DNA of 64,000 nucleotides from Fibrobacter sp. UWB2 (GTDB lineage Bacteria; Fibrobacterota; Fibrobacteria; Fibrobacterales; Fibrobacteraceae). The notes beneath the pieces were generated by a model that ran no database searches, was not told where the DNA came from, and saw only the letters and a program-made list of their open reading frames with translations. Made by a program: the position numbers and the translations under genes. The stretch is taken from assembly GCF_002210425.1 (NCBI RefSeq), contig NZ_MWQK01000006.1, forward strand, positions 62,001-126,000, written 5' to 3'. Shown one piece after another: positions 60,831 through 64,000 of this stretch (its first letter is position 1; every line of letters starts with the position of its first letter).

Positions 60831-63164
60831 CTACAGTCCCATCGTTCTTCCTTCGCGGCTATCCTTGTAGGCGATTTCGGACTTGAGTGCGTTCATGATG
60901 CGGTCGGCGGTGAGTTCGCTTGCGTCGTAGAATCGGAGCGTGCTGTAGACAGCGTTGAAGTCGCCCGGGGTGAGCATGCGGAGGTTCTTCACGGCTTCGG
61001 GCATTTGCACGTTCGGGAAGAATCCGTGCCACAGCGATTCGATGCCTTCGGACTTGAGATAACCGAATTTGACTTTGAGCGCAAAGCGTCTGCGCGATGC
61101 TGTGTCGAGTTCGCCTTCGAAGTTGGTGGCTGCAATGAAGATGCCCTTGAAGTTTTCCATCTGCGTGAGCATTTCGTTCACCTGGGTCACTTCCCAGTTG
61201 TGCGATGCTCCGCTACGGTCACGGATCAGACTGTCGGCTTCATCGAGGAAGAGAATGGCCTTAGACTCTTCGGCTTCCTTGAACATCTTGCGGATGGCCT
61301 TTTCTGTTTCACCGACGTAGCTGTTCAGCAAGTCGCTTGTGCGTTTGATGATGAGCTTGCGGCCGAGCGTGCGTGCGATGTGCTTGGCGAATTCCGTCTT
61401 GCCGGTGCCGGGGGCGCCGTAGAGGAGCATGTTGAGGCTATCCGGGCGGTCTCCGTCTTGCATCTGTTTCCACTTTTCGTCAAACGCGCTCATGACTTTT
61501 AGCACGTTTTTCATGTCAACATCGATGTTCAACGCGTCGAGCAGGTATGTGGGCGAACGGCTTTCCTTGTCGCGGTTGGCATAAACCATGTCCAAGTCCA
61601 AAAGTTCCGATTGCGCTTCGGCGATAGTGCGGATGGCCTTGATGGGGTCGATTTTGCAACCGGACTCCATGAGCTTTTTGGCGCCGACGATAGCTTGCGT
61701 GATGCCGCCTGCGGTAATTTGCAATTCTTCGGAGAATCGCTTCACGACTTCTTGCGGGATAATGGATGATGCGCTGTGTTCGCTGACAACGGATTCCCAG
61801 ACTTGCAAACGCTTTTCGGCATCGGGGCGGTCGAAATGGATGGAGTAATTGAAACGGCGGAGCGTGCTGTTTTCAATCCAGCGCGTGGTATTCGAAATCC
61901 AGATGACGGGAACCTTGATCTGTTCGAGGAAGAAATTCAGAGAGCCTTTTTCGCAACAGTTGAGAATGACATCGGATTCATCCACGAGGAGAATCGCCTT
62001 CTTTTTCTGGAATTTTGTGGCTGCATAAAGGATGCTCCCCATGCGGCTGCGGACGACAGAGTTTTCCTTGCTTTCGCGGTGTTCACCGACAATGCTGATG
62101 TTTGTGAGCACGAGCGGGCGGTTGAGCTTTTTTGCAATCGCTTTGGCGAGTTCTGTTTTGCCGGTACCTTCGACACCGTAGAAGAAAAGGTTCAAGCCTT
62201 CGCCGACTTTGGCGTGCTTGATCATGTTGAAAGCCAATTCCACTTTCGGGTTATTGTTGCAGAGTTTCTTGAACGGGACGGAATCGCCTTCATAGACTCT
62301 AAAATAGAGGCTGTCCAGATCGTTGCCGGAATGACCATCGAGGAACGTGCCGATGCGCTTGGAAATGTCGAGGTCTTCGTCAAGGATGCCCATCTGCTTG
62401 AGCGTCCCCTTGTTCGAGACTGCGTTTTCGAAATCAACGTCTGGATAAAGCTGAGGGAAAATGTCCGGAAGCACAGCTCCCCTGAACCTGCGGGAACCGA
62501 TTATCTCCAAAAGCGAACTGCATTGTTCCTTGTTGAAGAAAATCCACGAGAACATCATGATTTCCATTTCGTCGTCGGTCAGGTTGAACGACTTCTGCAC
62601 GATTTCAAGGCGCTTGTAATACGCGTCGTGCACGTCTTTGTTCTCTTCCAGAAAGCCGAGCAGTTCACGGACGATGCTATCGTAGAAAACCTTTTGCGAT
62701 TGCTGGTCAAAAATGCCTTCGCCGCACAGGTAATTGCGCACGAAATCCGTGATTTCGCGGACGGAGCAGGAACGGTCAATGACGTCGTTGAATCGTACGA
62801 CAGCCATTTGGCGGCGCTGGTAGGCGACGCTCATTTCTTCGCTCTCTTCGTTGCAGCGGAGTCTCTTGCCGGCATAATTGCCGTTCGATTCCTTGATGAA
62901 GCGCTTCTTGGCGTTAATCGGGAGGCTGTCTTCTTCGGCGTTGAGCTTTTCGAAATGTTCAGAGAGGTCTTTTAGCACGCGGGAGGCACGTTCTTTGGAG
63001 ATGATGGCGATGCAGTCGTCGGCATCGGGGTAGCTCTTGCAAATCCGCATCATGCGAATCCAGTATTCATAGCTCTTGAGCGTTACGAAATCGAGCTCAA
63101 AGTTTTTGCGGGTGCACTCAGTATTCAGGGAATTTAAAACGCGACCGAAGTAATTTTCTCTCAT
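60831..63164 (-). CDS. ATPase with two AAA+ domains
   Basis: The 777-residue protein has an N-terminal region of about 300 helical residues of unknown type and two AAA+ domains. Domain 1: Walker A GVEGTGKTE near residue 330, Walker B ILLVDESD near 391 and an Arg-rich sensor segment (NSTLRRFNYSIHF). Domain 2: Walker A GAPGTGKTE near 580, Walker B ILFLDEADS near 638 and SRRRFALKVKFG. Domain 2 resembles the p97/Vps4-like AAA group, while domain 1 is more diverged. AAGGAGG directly before ATG 63164 is a near-perfect ribosome-binding site, so the seven codons upstream are not used. The substrate is unknown; possible remodelling partners are not encoded nearby. No membrane segment is seen. Confidence 0.85.
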   Translation of the reverse strand: MRENYFGRVLNSLNTECTRKNFELDFVTLKSYEYWIRMMRICKSYPDADDCIAIISKERASRVLKDLSEHFEKLNAEEDSLPINAKKRFIKESNGNYAGKRLRCNEESEEMSVAYQRRQMAVVRFNDVIDRSCSVREITDFVRNYLCGEGIFDQQSQKVFYDSIVRELLGFLEENKDVHDAYYKRLEIVQKSFNLTDDEMEIMMFSWIFFNKEQCSSLLEIIGSRRFRGAVLPDIFPQLYPDVDFENAVSNKGTLKQMGILDEDLDISKRIGTFLDGHSGNDLDSLYFRVYEGDSVPFKKLCNNNPKVELAFNMIKHAKVGEGLNLFFYGVEGTGKTELAKAIAKKLNRPLVLTNISIVGEHRESKENSVVRSRMGSILYAATKFQKKKAILLVDESDVILNCCEKGSLNFFLEQIKVPVIWISNTTRWIENSTLRRFNYSIHFDRPDAEKRLQVWESVVSEHSASSIIPQEVVKRFSEELQITAGGITQAIVGAKKLMESGCKIDPIKAIRTIAEAQSELLDLDMVYANRDKESRSPTYLLDALNIDVDMKNVLKVMSAFDEKWKQMQDGDRPDSLNMLLYGAPGTGKTEFAKHIARTLGRKLIIKRTSDLLNSYVGETEKAIRKMFKEAEESKAILFLDEADSLIRDRSGASHNWEVTQVNEMLTQMENFKGIFIAATNFEGELDTASRRRFALKVKFGYLKSEGIESLWHGFFPNVQMPEAVKNLRMLTPGDFNAVYSTLRFYDASELTADRIMNALKSEIAYKDSREGRTMGL

Positions 63165-63374
63165 AAAACCTCCTTTAAACGGCAAATTTTCTCATAGCAA
63201 ACACCTAAAACCGCAATTATATATCGTTTTGCCTATCGAATCTGTAAAACGAAACGGTTGCTTTTTTTTTGCCGTAATTTTTTATGGCTACAATATAGAT
63301 TTGGGATGCGACAAATATCGTCGTATCCCAATGCTATGCAAAAACGGTCGCAAAACCGCTACAAATGTTTTTTT

Positions 63375-64000
63375 CTATTTGAGTTTTTTACTGATGTACT
63401 CGTCGTAGTCGACTGTACCGCACTTCATGGATTCGTTGAGCTTGAATGTTATGTCGATTTTTGGACTTTCTGAAAGCTCTCCGCAGTATTCGAACAGGAA
63501 TCCGACGTGCATGTCAAACGGGCGTGCTTCGTAGGCACAGTTGTCATGGACTTCTGTGATGGCGATGGTGTCCTTTGAAATCTTGGTAAGCACGTGTACA
63601 GCGGGCGATGTGTCGATAACGTTTAGTACATAGAGCGGGCACCCGTCCTGAGTTCTTGAAACAGCTCCGTTGTTTTCATAGAGCTTGTTGCCCATGTTCA
63701 TGGCTGTTCTTAAAAACAGTACGCCTAATCCACTGGCGTTTTCAGCGGTAAGCTTGTGCAGCCCGAGTTCTCTCAGCTTTGCGATGCTTGGACTTTCAAA
63801 ACATGTTTCTTGTGATGCGTCGCAACTTTTAAAAGTCACGTTGTAGCCGAGGACGTTGTCGTCGTAAGAGACATCGGTGATATTGTAATTTTTGAGATAG
63901 TCGTCAAGCGTGTATGCAGACGCCCCGTCTGAACCGCAATAGCATTTTGCGTCGCCTTGGCAATGACAATCGGGGTTGCCGAAACTAGGTGCGCCGCCAC
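63375..64000 (-). CDS. Unknown protein with Cys-containing N-terminal segment (cut by window edge)
   Basis: The frame stays open to the right edge, giving the last 208 or so residues of a longer protein. A Cys-rich segment (CHCQGDAKCYCG) near the left of the visible part resembles short surface or secreted cysteine motifs. The rest is soluble, with SCDASQETC and CGELSE further on and the end GTVDYDEYISKKLK. No catalytic motif is seen, and the start and signal peptide lie outside the window. Family unknown. The downstream 189-base spacer (63186-63374) holds A/T-rich sequence, probably the promoter of the AAA gene. Confidence 0.65.
   Translation of the reverse strand, partial: GGAPSFGNPDCHCQGDAKCYCGSDGASAYTLDDYLKNYNITDVSYDDNVLGYNVTFKSCDASQETCFESPSIAKLRELGLHKLTAENASGLGVLFLRTAMNMGNKLYENNGAVSRTQDGCPLYVLNVIDTSPAVHVLTKISKDTIAITEVHDNCAYEARPFDMHVGFLFEYCGELSESPKIDITFKLNESMKCGTVDYDEYISKKLK

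Overview
The window reads as chromosomal DNA of a Fibrobacter-type bacterium (phylum Fibrobacterota). The main reasons are a protein with two copies of the Fibrobacter succinogenes major paralogous domain (49140-51098), a left-edge gene resembling the Fibrobacter phosphotransferase paralogous family, serine-rich linkers in secreted proteins, a SprA-type outer-membrane protein, a Bat-type BatD/BatE pair and many lipoproteins. Almost all sequence is coding. I see no rRNA, tRNA, CRISPR array, insertion sequence or prophage.

Layout. 1-7583: phosphotransferase fragment, GNAT acetyltransferase, ScpA with a very long acidic tail, GlmS, an FKBP lipoprotein and an M23 peptidase lipoprotein. 7605-11167: two overlapping S41 protease lipoproteins and a cytoplasmic leucine-rich-repeat protein. 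11368-22264: a lone AIPR-family (phage-resistance-like) gene with a palindromic promoter, then the 7.2-kb sprA gene followed closely by mnmA and a small lipoprotein gene. 22265-26127: batE and batD, a BrnT/BrnA-like toxin-antitoxin pair, and two tandem copies of an undescribed 20-residue gene, each with its own promoter and terminator. 26181-34008: MalQ and a GH13 glycosidase, the SecDF fusion, a CorA transporter and a lipoprotein. 34133-40015 is a minus-strand run (ctpA, mlaE-like permease, dciA, gyrB, polyprenyl synthase), followed by a short sigma-70 factor (40134-40985, minus) and a divergent LytS-type kinase. 42564-47162: a secreted protein plus secreted lipase-like hydrolase, and a predicted barrel lipoprotein. 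47276-55194: a carboxyltransferase without a biotin domain, the two-FISUMP/OmpA protein, a CnoX-like protein, and a tight four-gene operon (zinc ribbon, two related membrane proteins, AI-2E family transporter). 55302-64000: HU, a tiny lipoprotein, carB behind an attenuator-like leader, an unknown exported protein, a double-AAA ATPase and a truncated cysteine-containing gene.

Working together. Cell-envelope biogenesis dominates (SprA, SecDF, MlaE-like, GlmS, polyprenyl synthase, S41 and M23 peptidases, OmpA-like protein), with glucan metabolism (MalQ plus GH13), chromosome functions (ScpA, GyrB, DciA, HU) and two possible defence or stress modules (AIPR; BrnT/BrnA-like).

Most novel item. The two 20-codon genes at 25733-25795 and 26009-26071 differ at four positions, all synonymous. 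They share the leader and ribosome-binding site exactly, have 17-bp-spaced promoters and end in separate terminators. This is strong internal evidence for a real, selected micro-protein of unknown function.
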